Below, piece after piece: positions 16,667 to 26,956 of a stretch of DNA of 64,000 nucleotides. The translations under genes were made by a program, and so were the position numbers. The DNA comes from Bradyrhizobium diazoefficiens USDA 110 (GTDB lineage Bacteria; Pseudomonadota; Alphaproteobacteria; Rhizobiales; Xanthobacteraceae): assembly GCF_000011365.1 (NCBI RefSeq), contig NC_004463.1, positions 5,070,001-5,134,000 on the forward strand. The letters run 5' to 3'. The notes below the pieces were generated by a model, which was not told where the DNA came from, ran no database searches, and worked only from the letters and a program-made list of their open reading frames with translations. Positions within the stretch are counted from its first letter, which is position 1. The number at the start of each line of letters is the position of its first letter.

Positions 16667-17845
16667 CTAAATGCCACTCTTCGCGTTCGTGTTGGCCGAT
16701 AGAGCGGGCGTGGCCAGGAGAAAACCGACAGAATCGTGCAGGAGTTCGTAGGCGCGGTCGACGATATCGTCGAGGGATATGGTCTTGGCGAACATGCGTT
16801 GCGCCTCAGCCAGCAACTGCTCGCGGGTCGGCATGCTGGACAGGCGCAAGTCGGCACGGTGCTGCAGCAGACTGAGCGCGTCCCGGACCGATAATTCAGT
16901 CTCGTGGATCGACGTTCTGATCGCGAGCGCGATGTGCTCGGGATCAAAGCGAGCGGCGAGCTGCTCGGCCGCTTGCTTGACCACGCGCGATCCCAAACGA
17001 TGCTCATTGCGCAGAACCTGCCTGGGCGGCAACTTCAGATCCCAGACGATCCCGAGCCAGGACAAGGCGACCAGGGCATAGTAGGTTAGATCGACCTCAT
17101 ACCAGTAGAAGCCCTGCCGGGCGCTGGCCTGGTAGGCGTGATGGTTGTTGTGCCACCCCTCGCCCATCGTCAGCAGGGCGAGCAGCCAGTTGTTGCGGGA
17201 ATCGTCGCCGGTCACATACCGCCTGCGTCCGTGAACATGTGCGAGGGAGTTGATGCAGAATGTCGCGTGATACAGAACCACGGTGCTCCACATAAATCCG
17301 ACCACGAGCCCCGACCACCCGGCAATCAGGAAGCACAGACCCGCGAGCACGACCGCCGGCAACAGCTCCAGCCGGTGCAGCCACATCAACTCGGGATACG
17401 ACGCCAGATCCGATACCTTCACGAGGTCGGTCGCATCGTGCTGCCGGTAAAAGATCCAGCCGAGATGACTGTACACGAAGCCCTTGTGCCGGGGTGAATG
17501 GACATCTTGCGCCGTATCCGAGTGAAGATGATGATGGCGGTGCTTGGCAGCCCACCAAAGCACGCTTTTCTGGGCGCTGCTCTGGGCAAGGAAGGCAAGG
17601 ATGAACTGGAACGCCCGGCTTGTGGCGTAAGCCCGATGCGAGAAGTACCGGTGATATCCGGCAGTGATGCCGAACATGCGCAGCCAATACAGGGCAACGC
17701 AGATTGCAACGGCTTGCCACGAGACGCCCGACCAGATCGCCGCGAGGCATCCCGCGTGGATCAATACAAACGGCAGGACCTGCGGATACATGACGTCGTC
17801 GTGTTCCTGATCGGAGTCCTGGCCTGAATCGATATTGATAGACAC
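16667..17845 (-). CDS. Acyl-CoA/lipid delta-9-type fatty acid desaturase
   Basis: About 392 residues with four membrane segments. The three histidine boxes of membrane di-iron desaturases are present: HRYFSH, HRHHH and HNNHH. These bind the two irons that insert a cis double bond into a fatty acyl chain. A C-terminal extension of ~100 residues (AAEQLAARFDPEHIALAIR onward) is helical and unassigned. I prefer the GTG at 17845, which has GAGG 8 nt upstream. A longer frame reaches an ATG at 17896, but that codon lies inside the poly-U of the cspA terminator, so it is unlikely to be used. Confidence 0.85.
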   Translation of the reverse strand: MSINIDSGQDSDQEHDDVMYPQVLPFVLIHAGCLAAIWSGVSWQAVAICVALYWLRMFGITAGYHRYFSHRAYATSRAFQFILAFLAQSSAQKSVLWWAAKHRHHHLHSDTAQDVHSPRHKGFVYSHLGWIFYRQHDATDLVKVSDLASYPELMWLHRLELLPAVVLAGLCFLIAGWSGLVVGFMWSTVVLYHATFCINSLAHVHGRRRYVTGDDSRNNWLLALLTMGEGWHNNHHAYQASARQGFYWYEVDLTYYALVALSWLGIVWDLKLPPRQVLRNEHRLGSRVVKQAAEQLAARFDPEHIALAIRTSIHETELSVRDALSLLQHRADLRLSSMPTREQLLAEAQRMFAKTISLDDIVDRAYELLHDSVGFLLATPALSANTNAKSGI

Positions 17846-17893
17846 GCTCGCGACCTCAGCTGTTTCGATGGGCGGGCCGACCCGCAACCGATG

Positions 17894-17930
17894 CAAAAAA
17901 ACCCGCGGCCGGTAAACCAGTCGCGGGTCG
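17894..17930 (-). terminator. Intrinsic terminator of cspA
   Basis: On the minus strand ACCCGCG pairs with CGCGGGT (17922-17928 with 17901-17907) and is followed by a run of T (A-run at 17895-17901 on the plus strand). It lies 64 bp after the cspA stop and before the desaturase start. Confidence 0.8.
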
Positions 17931-17993
17931 AGAGAACCAGAAGCTCTGCCAGTACATCCGTGGTCAAAGCAACATAGTACCGATTGCGGTAGC

Positions 17994-18203
17994 CTAGACG
18001 GCGCGCAGATTTTCCGCAGCAGACTTGCCGGTCCGGCGGTCCGCGACGATTTCGAAGGAAACCTTCTGGCCCTCGTTGAGGGTGCTCATGCCGGCGCGTT
18101 CAACTGCGCTGATATGAACGAAAACATCCTGGCCGCCCTGGTCCGGCTGAATGAAGCCGAAACCCTTTTGGCCGTTAAACCACTTCACAGTTCCCGTATT
18201 CAT
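17994..18203 (-). CDS. cspA: Cold-shock protein (CspA family)
   Basis: 69 residues forming a single OB-fold. The RNA-binding motifs are RNP1 (KGFGFI) and RNP2 (VFVHIS), and the start is GTVKWFNGQ. It is a single-stranded RNA/DNA chaperone. The ATG at 18203 follows AAAGGACG. The ~235 bp between here and the next gene could hold a structured 5' leader as in other csp genes, but I see no specific element. It has its own terminator. Confidence 0.95.
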   Translation of the reverse strand: MNTGTVKWFNGQKGFGFIQPDQGGQDVFVHISAVERAGMSTLNEGQKVSFEIVADRRTGKSAAENLRAV

Positions 18204-18438
18204 GGGGTCGTCCTTTAACATAGATAAGTCTTTGGAACCGCGCTCAAGAGCACAGTTAGCGAATTCGAGATCTGGAGGGAGGGTCGTCAGTCAGGCACGC
18301 TTATCAGCGGCGAGGCCAAGTCGTTCGGCCGAAACTCGATGTCTTGAGTATGGCTATTGTTCGGGCATTCCGCAAGGGGCCATATGTCGCTGTTTTCGGA
18401 CCCATATGTCCGGTTGGCGGCCTCCGGGTTCGCTGTAT

Positions 18439-19203
18439 TCACCGCATGATGAACCCGCCGTCGACCGAGATGGACTGTCCGGTCACATAGCTGGCGGCGT
18501 CGCTGCAGAGCCATAACACCGCGCTCGCAATTTCCTCGGGACGGCCGACCCGTCCCATCGGCACGCTCTTCTCCAAGGCCCTGAGCGCATCGCCCTGGCC
18601 TGCGGCAACCATCTGGTCGGCCATCGGTGTCCAGATCAGCCCGGGGCAGATGGCGTTGATACGGACGCCGCGTGCCGCATATTCGAGCGCCGCGCTCTTG
18701 GTGAAACCAAGGACGCCGTGCTTGGCGGCGTGATAGATACCGCGCTCGGCGCCTCCCACAAGTCCCCCGAGAGACGAGCAATTGACGATCGCACCGCTGC
18801 CCTGCTTGCGCATCTGTTGCAGCTCGAATTTCATGCAGCTCCATTCACCGCGGAGATTGATCCCCATGACGCGGTCGTAGTCCTCACGGGTCGTGTCGGC
18901 GGTCTCCGCGAGAACATTCTGGACGCCCGCATTGTTGTAGGCGGCATCGAGCCTGCCGAAGACGGAAACGGTCTGCGCCACCATGGCCTCGACCTGCGCG
19001 TCATTGGAGACATCGCAGCGGATGGCGACGGCCTTGTGCCCCCGGGTGACCAGCTCGCCTGCCGCGGCCCTCACCGCGTCCTCGTTCCAGTCCGCCAGTG
19101 CAACGGACGCCCCGGATTCCGCGAAAGCCTTTGCCGTGGCGAGGCCCAGCCCGGACGCGGCACCGGTCACCAGCGCAACCTGTCCCTCGAATGAAATGTT
19201 CAT
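18439..19203 (-). CDS. SDR-family NAD(P)-dependent oxidoreductase
   Basis: 254 residues of a classical short-chain dehydrogenase. The cofactor motif is VTGAASGLGLATAKAFAESGA, NNAG is present, the catalytic residues are Ser (NCSSLGG) and Tyr-x-x-x-Lys (YHAAKHG), and the end is SVDGGFIMR. It is annotated widely as glucose-1-dehydrogenase or 3-oxoacyl reductase-like; the substrate is unknown. It is the last gene of a three-gene minus-strand run (cupin, aldo-keto reductase, SDR) with gaps of about 40 bp, divergent from a LysR regulator. Confidence 0.9.
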   Translation of the reverse strand: MNISFEGQVALVTGAASGLGLATAKAFAESGASVALADWNEDAVRAAAGELVTRGHKAVAIRCDVSNDAQVEAMVAQTVSVFGRLDAAYNNAGVQNVLAETADTTREDYDRVMGINLRGEWSCMKFELQQMRKQGSGAIVNCSSLGGLVGGAERGIYHAAKHGVLGFTKSAALEYAARGVRINAICPGLIWTPMADQMVAAGQGDALRALEKSVPMGRVGRPEEIASAVLWLCSDAASYVTGQSISVDGGFIMR

Positions 19204-19245
19204 GGATATCTCTCCTGTCGATCTGTCGGGTCGTCGTACGTGCCG

Positions 19246-20857
<1,612 letters not shown>

Positions 20858-20960
20858 ATGCCGAGCTCGCCTCACCTCGCGGGACTGCGCCATATCTAAT
20901 GCGTGCGGCTATGCGGACTAGCCACTATGATCGGCATGGACTTATAAGGAGGATCGATAA

Positions 20961-21854
20961 ATGCAGCGCGGAAATCTCGACGACCTCGCGGCCTTCCTGA
21001 TCGTCGCCCGCGAAGGCAGCTTTACGAGAGCCGCCGCGAAGCTTGGCATTTCGCAGTCCGCGCTCAGCTACACCATCAAGGAGCTCGAGGCGCGGCTGAA
21101 ACTGCGCCTGTTGACGCGCACCACGCGCAGCGTGTCGCCGACGGCCGCGGGTGAACGTCTGTTGCGCAACGTGGGGCCACGGATCGCGGAGATCGAGACC
21201 GAACTCGTCGCCTTGACCGAGCTCCGGGAAAAGCCCTCCGGTACCATTCGCATTACGGCGACCGAATATGCCACCGACGCCGTCCTTCTGCCGAAGCTAG
21301 CGAAGCTGTTACGCGAATATCCCGACATCAAGCTCGAGATCGTCAGCGACTACGGACTGACGGATATCGTCGCGCAACGTTTCGATGCCGGCGTGCGGGA
21401 TGGCGAGCAAGTCGCGAGGGACATGATTGCTGTGCGAATCGGCCCCGACGCGCGCATGGCCGTCGTCGGCGCTCCGTCCTATTTCCGGAGCCGGTCGGAG
21501 CCGAAGAAGCCTTCGCAACTGGTCGAGCACAATTGCATCAATCTGCGCTTGCCGACCCATGGCGGATTGTACTCTTGGGAGTTCGAAAAGGGCTCTCGCG
21601 AGTTGAAGGTTCGGGTCGACGGCCAATTGGTCTTCAACACCACCACCCAGATGCTCCAGGCGGCGCTTGCGGGCCTGGGGCTGGCTTATCTGCCGGAGGG
21701 CCTGGTGCGGTCCCACATCAACAAGGGGCGCCTCAAGAGGGTGCTGGAGGACTGGTGCCCTCCCTATCCCGGCTACCACCTCTACTACCCGAGCCGGCGC
21801 CAGCCCTCAGCCGCCTTTGCACTCCTTGTCGAGGCGCTCCGCCACCGGGACTGA
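20961..21854 (+). CDS. LysR-family transcriptional regulator
   Basis: 297 residues. The N-terminal winged helix is NLDDLAAFLIVAREGSFTRAAAKLGISQSALSYTIKELE, followed by the linker helix and a periplasmic-binding-like effector domain (PSGTIRITATEYATDAVLLPKL). The AAKLGISQSALSYTIKELE block is typical of the group regulating nearby oxidoreductases. It is divergent from the cupin-AKR-SDR operon, with a ~100 bp shared intergenic region that should hold its operator. AAGGAGG precedes the ATG. Confidence 0.92.
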   Translation: MQRGNLDDLAAFLIVAREGSFTRAAAKLGISQSALSYTIKELEARLKLRLLTRTTRSVSPTAAGERLLRNVGPRIAEIETELVALTELREKPSGTIRITATEYATDAVLLPKLAKLLREYPDIKLEIVSDYGLTDIVAQRFDAGVRDGEQVARDMIAVRIGPDARMAVVGAPSYFRSRSEPKKPSQLVEHNCINLRLPTHGGLYSWEFEKGSRELKVRVDGQLVFNTTTQMLQAALAGLGLAYLPEGLVRSHINKGRLKRVLEDWCPPYPGYHLYYPSRRQPSAAFALLVEALRHRD

Positions 21855-21894
21855 GATGTCACCTCGGCCAAGCGCCAATGGCGGTGAGATACGG

Positions 21895-22683
21895 CTAATG
21901 TGGCCGCTTCGCGAACACATCCTTCGCCACGGGCATTGCCGAAAACACGTTAGGCCAGCCGACATAGAACGCCAGTTGCGTGATGGCTTCCGAAGCCTCC
22001 GTCTGGGTCAGGCCGTTGTCCATCGCCCTGTTGAGGTGCGGCGTGAGCTGCGCCATCTGCCCGTTGGCGATCAACGCGCTGACAGTGACGAGACTGCGGT
22101 CCCTGGGCGCGAGGTCCGGACGCAGCCAAAGATCACGAAACAACACGTCGGTGGTGTACTGCACGACGCCCGGAAAGGACGCGCCGAACTGGTCCTGGAC
22201 GAACGCAGCACGTTGCGCCTCGGCAGCCTCGTCGAGCGGCAACGGCGTCACCGAGACGACCGGAAGCTGCGCGGCGCCGATGTCGCGGGCGGCAAAGACG
22301 TCCTCGGCAACGGCGACGGCCGACATCGCATTGGCCCAGCCGGCGTAGAAGGCGAGATGAGTGATGATCTCCGAAATCTCGCGCGGCTTGACACCGTTAT
22401 CGAGCGCAAGATTGAAATGATACGGCATCTCGATCGTCTGATTGCGCGCGATCAGCGCTGCCAATGTGACGATGCTGCGGTCGCGCGGCGCGAGGCCGGG
22501 CCGTTTCCAGACATCGCCGAGGAGACGGTTCTGCGTGTACGCCTCCAGTGCCGGGGCGACTTTCCGAACATCCTCATACGTTAGCACGGGGCTTGATCCG
22601 GTCATGGCGGCAGTCTCCTCCGTGCGGGCCAATGGCATGGCCGTCAGCGCAAGCAATGCGACGACCGCGGCTTGCGGTTTCAT
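21895..22683 (-). CDS. Exported tandem carboxymuconolactone decarboxylase (AhpD-like) family protein
   Basis: 262 residues. A signal peptide (AAVVALLALTAMPLA) is followed by two CMD-fold repeats that resemble each other (LAPRDRSIVTLAALIARNQTIEMPYHFNLALDNG; LAPRDRSLVTVSALIANGQMAQLTPHLNRAMDNG). Each ends in an FYAGW/FYVGW segment. The CxxC redox pair of AhpD is absent, so it is not a peroxidase partner of that type. It is convergent with the LysR gene. Export together with the nearby Tat cupin suggests a shared periplasmic task, which is an inference. Confidence 0.85.
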   Translation of the reverse strand: MKPQAAVVALLALTAMPLARTEETAAMTGSSPVLTYEDVRKVAPALEAYTQNRLLGDVWKRPGLAPRDRSIVTLAALIARNQTIEMPYHFNLALDNGVKPREISEIITHLAFYAGWANAMSAVAVAEDVFAARDIGAAQLPVVSVTPLPLDEAAEAQRAAFVQDQFGASFPGVVQYTTDVLFRDLWLRPDLAPRDRSLVTVSALIANGQMAQLTPHLNRAMDNGLTQTEASEAITQLAFYVGWPNVFSAMPVAKDVFAKRPH

Positions 22684-22876
22684 GATGGATTTCCTGTACA
22701 CCGCAGTTGCTTCCCGGGCGCACGCGCGCCGGCGGGCGTGATCGCCCTTCGCAAGCTTGTTATAGGCGATGGTCCGCAGTGCGATTAGATGACGCAATTC
22801 GCATGGACTTATCGACCAGGCTTATGAATTGGTCCGTGCCCCGCGCCAAACTTGAATGATGGCCGGCCAGGAAAGA

Positions 22877-22927
22877 ACTGGGTCCCGGCTCTGCGCTCCG
22901 CTTCGCTGCGCTTGTCCGGGACACGAT
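22877..22927. repeat. GC-rich intergenic palindrome downstream of mfd
   Basis: GGGTCCCGG and CCGGGAC flank a core with CTGCGCTCCGCTTCGCTGCG. It resembles the GGTCCCGG...TCCGGGACACGA elements common in Bradyrhizobium spacers. It lies at the mfd stop and may act as a transcript end. Confidence 0.5.
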
Positions 22928-22932
22928 GACCG

Positions 22933-25900
22933 CTAGGCCGCCTTCTTGGCCTGCGCGAGTTGTGCGAGCTGCCGCATGATCTCGGTGGTGCCGGCGAGCC
23001 GATCTTCCGGCGTTTCCCAGTCTTGCAGGAACACCACCTTCATGTCGGGCCGCACCTTCGCAGCCTGGCCGTGGCTGCGGATGAACGTCACCAGGCGATC
23101 GGGATAGGCGAACGAATTGTCGCGGAAGGCGATGACGGCGCCCTTCGGGCCGGCGTCGATCTTCTCGACATTGGCCCTGCGGCAGAACGCCTTGATCGCG
23201 GCGACCTTGAAGAGATAGCGCACCTCGTCGGGCAACACGCCAAAGCGGTCGCGCATCTCGGCGCCAAAATTCTCGATCTCCTCCTCGGTGTCGAGATCGG
23301 CCAGGCGCCGGTAGAGCGACAGACGGACCGAGAGATCGCTGACGTAATCCTCCGGGATGAGCACGGGCATGCCGATCGTGATCGACGGCGACCAGCGGTC
23401 GGCGGCGGGCTCGGAGACGCCGGCCTTGAGGTTGACGATCGCCTCCTCCAGCATCGACTGGTAGAGCTCGAAGCCGACCTCCTTGATGTGGCCGGACTGC
23501 TCCTCGCCGAGGAGATTGCCGGCGCCGCGGATGTCGAGGTCGTGCGAGGCGAGCTGGAAGCCCGCGCCCAGCGTCTCCAGCGATTGCAGCACGATGAGCC
23601 GGCGTTCGGCCTGCGTCGTGATCTTCTGCTGCGCCGGCAGCGTGAACAGCGCGTACGCCCGGAGCTTCGAGCGGCCGACGCGGCCGCGGAGCTGATAAAG
23701 CTGGGCAAGGCCGAACATGTCGGCGCGGTGCACGATCAGCGTGTTGGCGTTGGGAATGTCGAGGCCGGATTCGACGATCGTGGTCGACAGCAGAATGTCG
23801 AACTTGCCGTCGTAGAACGCGGTCATGATGTCCTCGATCACGGCGGGCGGCATCTGCCCGTGCGCGACCGCGACCTTCATCTCCGGCACGTTCTTGTCGA
23901 GGAAGTCCTTGACCTCGGCGAGGTCGTCGATGCGCGGCACCACGTAGAACGCCTGGCCGCCGCGATAGCGCTCGCGCAAGAGCGCCTCGCGGATCATCAA
24001 GGGATCGTGCGGGGCGACGAAGGTGCGCACCGCAAGGCGGTCCACCGGAGGCGAGGCAATGATCGAGAGCTCGCGGACGCCGGTGAGGGCGAGCTGGAGC
24101 GTGCGCGGGATCGGCGTTGCCGACAGCGTCAGCACGTGCACCTCGGAGCGAAGCGCCTTCAGCCGTTCCTTGTGAGTGACGCCAAAATGCTGCTCCTCGT
24201 CGACGATGACGAGGCCGAGATCGCGGAACTTGATCGCCTTGCCGAGCAGCGCGTGGGTGCCGACGACGATGTCGACGGAGCCGTCCGCAATGCCCTTCTT
24301 GACCTGGTTCAGCTCCTTGGTTGGGATCAGGCGCGAGGCCTGCGCCACGTTCACCGGAAAGCCCTTGAAACGCTCGGTGAAGGTTCTTGCGTGCTGGCGC
24401 GCCAGCAGCGTGGTCGGCACCACGACAGCGACCTGCTTGCCTTCGAGCGCCACGGCAAAGGCCGCGCGCAAGGCCACCTCGGTCTTGCCAAAGCCGACGT
24501 CGCCGCAGATCAACCGGTCCATGGGACGGCCGAGTTCGAGATCCTTCAGGGTCGATTCGATCGCCCCTAGCTGGTCCTCGGTTTCGTCATAGGGGAAGCG
24601 TGCACAGAACTCGTCATAGAGGCCCGGCTGCACCGGCAGCTTCGGCGCCTCGTGCAGATGGCGCGCGGCGGCGATCTTGATTAGCTCGTCCGCGATCTCG
24701 CGGATGCGGTTCTTGAGTTTCGCCTTGCGGGTCTGCCAGCCGCTGCCGCCAAGACGATCGAGCTCGACCGTGGTCTGGTCTGAGCCGTAGCGCGACAGCA
24801 GCTCGATGTTCTCGACGGGGAGGAACAGTTTCGTTTCGGCGGCATAGTGCAGCTCGAGACAATCATGCGGCGCGCCGGCGACGTCTAGCGTTTGCAGGCC
24901 GACGAACCGGCCGATGCCGTGATCAACGTGGACGACAATGTCGCCCGCGGCAAGGCTCGTCACCTCCGAGATGAAATTGTCGAGCTTGCGGCTCGCCCTG
25001 CGCGGCCGCACCAGGCGGTCGCCGAGAATGTCCTGCTCGCTGATGAGCGCAATCTCGTCGGTCTCGAAGCCGCTGTCGAGGCCGAGCACGGCGAGCATAG
25101 TCTCGTTGCGCGGGGTCGCCTGCACCGTGCGCCAGCTGTTGACGCTGGTGGTGTGGGCCAGCTTGTGGTCGCGCAGCATCGAGGTCATGCGGTCGCGCGA
25201 GCCTTCGCTCCACAGCGTGATCACGACCTTCTTGCGCTGCGCCTGCAAGGCCATCACGTGGCTGACCACGGATTCGAACACGTTGACGGTGGTGTCGTTG
25301 CGCTCCGGCGCGAAGTCGCGGCCCTTGCGCGCGCCGGCATCAACGACACCAGTGCCATCCGCCGGCACGGAGAATTGCGTCAGGCGCACCAGCGGGACGT
25401 CGCCGAGGCGCCTGGTCCACTCCTCTTCGGTGAAATACAGCCGGTCCGGCGGCAGTGGCTTGTAGATGGCGCCGCCGCCCGGATGCTCCATGGCCTCGCG
25501 GCGGGCCTGGTAATAGTCGAGGATCTGCTTGAAGCGCTCGCGGACGGCGTCCTCGGCCTGCGGCTCGATCGCGATCACTGCGCCTTGCAGATAGTCGAAC
25601 AGCGTATCCATCCGGTCCTGGAACAGCGGCAGCCAGTGCTCCATACCGGGATGGCGGCGGCCTTCGCTGACGGCCTCGTACAGCGCATCGTCGCGCTCGG
25701 GCGCGCCGAACTCGGCGACATAGCCCATGCGGAAGCGGCGGATGGTGTCCGTGACGAGCTGGAATTCGGAGACGGGCACCAGATCGAGCGAGCGCATGTC
25801 GAGCAGCGTGCGCTGGGTCTCGGCGTCGAAGGAGCGGATCGATTCCAGGCTGTCGCCGAAGAAGTCGAAGCGAACCGGCTGGTCGAGGCCGGCCGGAAAC

Positions 25901-26451
25901 AGGTCCAGAATGCCGCCGCGCACGGCGTATTCGCCGGGCTCGCGCACGGTCGACGAGCGGTTGTAGCCGTTGTGCTCGAGCCAGGCGATGATGGTGTCCA
26001 TCGGCACGACATTGCCGGGGGCGACCGACAGCGCCTGCGCCGCGACGAGCTCGCGCGCGGGCACGCGCTGCACGATTGCGTTGACCGTGGTCAGCACGAT
26101 CAACGGCTTGTCGCTGCCGGTCAGCGGCGCAAGCCGCGCCAGCGTGGTCAGGCGCTGGGCCAAAATGCCGCCATGCGGCGAGACGCGGTCATAGGGCTGG
26201 CAGTCCCAGGCCGGGAAGGTCAGCACCGGCAGATCGGGCGCGAAGAATTGCAGCGCGCGTTCGAGCTGCTGCATCCGCGCGCCGTCGCGGCAGACCACCG
26301 CAAGGCTGACGGCCGGCTTCTTCGGCCGCGCCGCGATGGCGCGCGCCAGATCCGAGATGACGAGGCCTTCGGCACCTTCAGCGACATTGGCAAGCGTTAG
26401 GGCGCGGCCGGGCGTGAGCAGCTCGGCCGGCGACTTCATCCCCTGCTTCAT
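22933..26451 (-). CDS. mfd: Transcription-repair coupling factor Mfd
   Basis: 1172 residues, normal for the family. The N-terminal UvrB-homology part contains FPAWDCQPYDRVSPHGGILAQR. The RNA-polymerase-interaction region is around VHVDHGIGRFVGL. The RecG-like translocase motor has GDVGFGKTEVALRAAF (Walker A), DEEQHFG (Walker B) and LSATPIPRTLQ, with QLRGRVGR in motif VI. The C-terminal TRCF domain includes IPEDYVSDLSVRLSLYRRLA. Mfd removes stalled RNA polymerase at lesions and recruits UvrA. The start at 26451 overlaps the sdhE stop by 4 nt (ATGA). The longer upstream frame is antisense or out-of-frame sdhE sequence. Confidence 0.97.
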   Translation of the reverse strand: MKQGMKSPAELLTPGRALTLANVAEGAEGLVISDLARAIAARPKKPAVSLAVVCRDGARMQQLERALQFFAPDLPVLTFPAWDCQPYDRVSPHGGILAQRLTTLARLAPLTGSDKPLIVLTTVNAIVQRVPARELVAAQALSVAPGNVVPMDTIIAWLEHNGYNRSSTVREPGEYAVRGGILDLFPAGLDQPVRFDFFGDSLESIRSFDAETQRTLLDMRSLDLVPVSEFQLVTDTIRRFRMGYVAEFGAPERDDALYEAVSEGRRHPGMEHWLPLFQDRMDTLFDYLQGAVIAIEPQAEDAVRERFKQILDYYQARREAMEHPGGGAIYKPLPPDRLYFTEEEWTRRLGDVPLVRLTQFSVPADGTGVVDAGARKGRDFAPERNDTTVNVFESVVSHVMALQAQRKKVVITLWSEGSRDRMTSMLRDHKLAHTTSVNSWRTVQATPRNETMLAVLGLDSGFETDEIALISEQDILGDRLVRPRRASRKLDNFISEVTSLAAGDIVVHVDHGIGRFVGLQTLDVAGAPHDCLELHYAAETKLFLPVENIELLSRYGSDQTTVELDRLGGSGWQTRKAKLKNRIREIADELIKIAAARHLHEAPKLPVQPGLYDEFCARFPYDETEDQLGAIESTLKDLELGRPMDRLICGDVGFGKTEVALRAAFAVALEGKQVAVVVPTTLLARQHARTFTERFKGFPVNVAQASRLIPTKELNQVKKGIADGSVDIVVGTHALLGKAIKFRDLGLVIVDEEQHFGVTHKERLKALRSEVHVLTLSATPIPRTLQLALTGVRELSIIASPPVDRLAVRTFVAPHDPLMIREALLRERYRGGQAFYVVPRIDDLAEVKDFLDKNVPEMKVAVAHGQMPPAVIEDIMTAFYDGKFDILLSTTIVESGLDIPNANTLIVHRADMFGLAQLYQLRGRVGRSKLRAYALFTLPAQQKITTQAERRLIVLQSLETLGAGFQLASHDLDIRGAGNLLGEEQSGHIKEVGFELYQSMLEEAIVNLKAGVSEPAADRWSPSITIGMPVLIPEDYVSDLSVRLSLYRRLADLDTEEEIENFGAEMRDRFGVLPDEVRYLFKVAAIKAFCRRANVEKIDAGPKGAVIAFRDNSFAYPDRLVTFIRSHGQAAKVRPDMKVVFLQDWETPEDRLAGTTEIMRQLAQLAQAKKAA

Positions 26452-26738
26452 AAATCGCCGTCCGTAATCGGGAACGCCTTGATACGGGCAAATAGCGCGC
26501 CTGTGACATCGGCCGGCAGCACCTTGTCGCCGGTGATGGCGGCATAGAGGTCGGGATCGTTGACCTCGAGCAGGTGCTCGAGCTCGTCGAGCTCGGCATC
26601 GGACAGATTGCCGATCTCGGCGTCCGCGAAGCGGCCGAGGATCAGGTCCATCTCGCGCGTGCCGCGGTGCCAGCAGCGGAACAGCAGCCGCTTGCGGCGG
26701 TCGTCCAGCCCGTTGCTCGATCGTGTCGTTCCCGTCAT
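26448..26738 (-). CDS. sdhE: FAD assembly factor SdhE
   Basis: 96 residues. The five-helix SdhE/YgfY protein is recognised by RRKRLLFRCWHRGTREMDLILGRFAD, which contains the RGxxE-type motif (RGTREMD) needed for flavinylation of succinate dehydrogenase SdhA. Translationally coupled to mfd through an ATGA overlap, an arrangement common in Rhizobiales. Confidence 0.93.
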   Translation of the reverse strand: MTGTTRSSNGLDDRRKRLLFRCWHRGTREMDLILGRFADAEIGNLSDAELDELEHLLEVNDPDLYAAITGDKVLPADVTGALFARIKAFPITDGDL

Positions 26739-26847
26739 GTCTCAATTCCAGTCAAACGCCGAAAGCCCGGACGTGCCGGGCGGGCGTGATATAGCTACTT
26801 GGGGGGCCGGTGTCAGCTCTTTGTTGTGGCACTGCCGTCTGCCAATT

Positions 26848-26930
26848 CGTCATGGCCGGGCTTTATCCCGGCCATCCCCGCAGAGCCGTGAAAAAAGACG
26901 TGGATGCACGGCATAAAGCCGGGCATGACG
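26848..26930. repeat. Intergenic inverted repeat (CGTCATGGCCGGGCTTTAT type)
   Basis: CGTCATGGCCGGGCTTTAT (26848-26866) is inverted as ATAAAGCCGGGCATGACG (26913-26930). Its outermost bases match the element at 4961-5063 (CGTCAT). It lies between the divergent sdhE and recG genes. It resembles the abundant CGTCATGGCCGGGC...GCCCGGGCATGACG palindromes of Bradyrhizobium. Confidence 0.65.
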
Positions 26931-26956
26931 GGCCGAAACGATCCTAGATTCCCCCG

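Noticed and set aside
18204..18438. Cold-shock thermosensor leader upstream of cspA
   Set aside because: The spacer is long enough, but I could not identify a conserved cold-box or a convincing switching structure by eye.
22960..26400. Two long plus-strand open frames (about 500 codons each)
   Set aside because: Antisense of mfd; Arg/Ala/Asp-rich with no recognisable motif.
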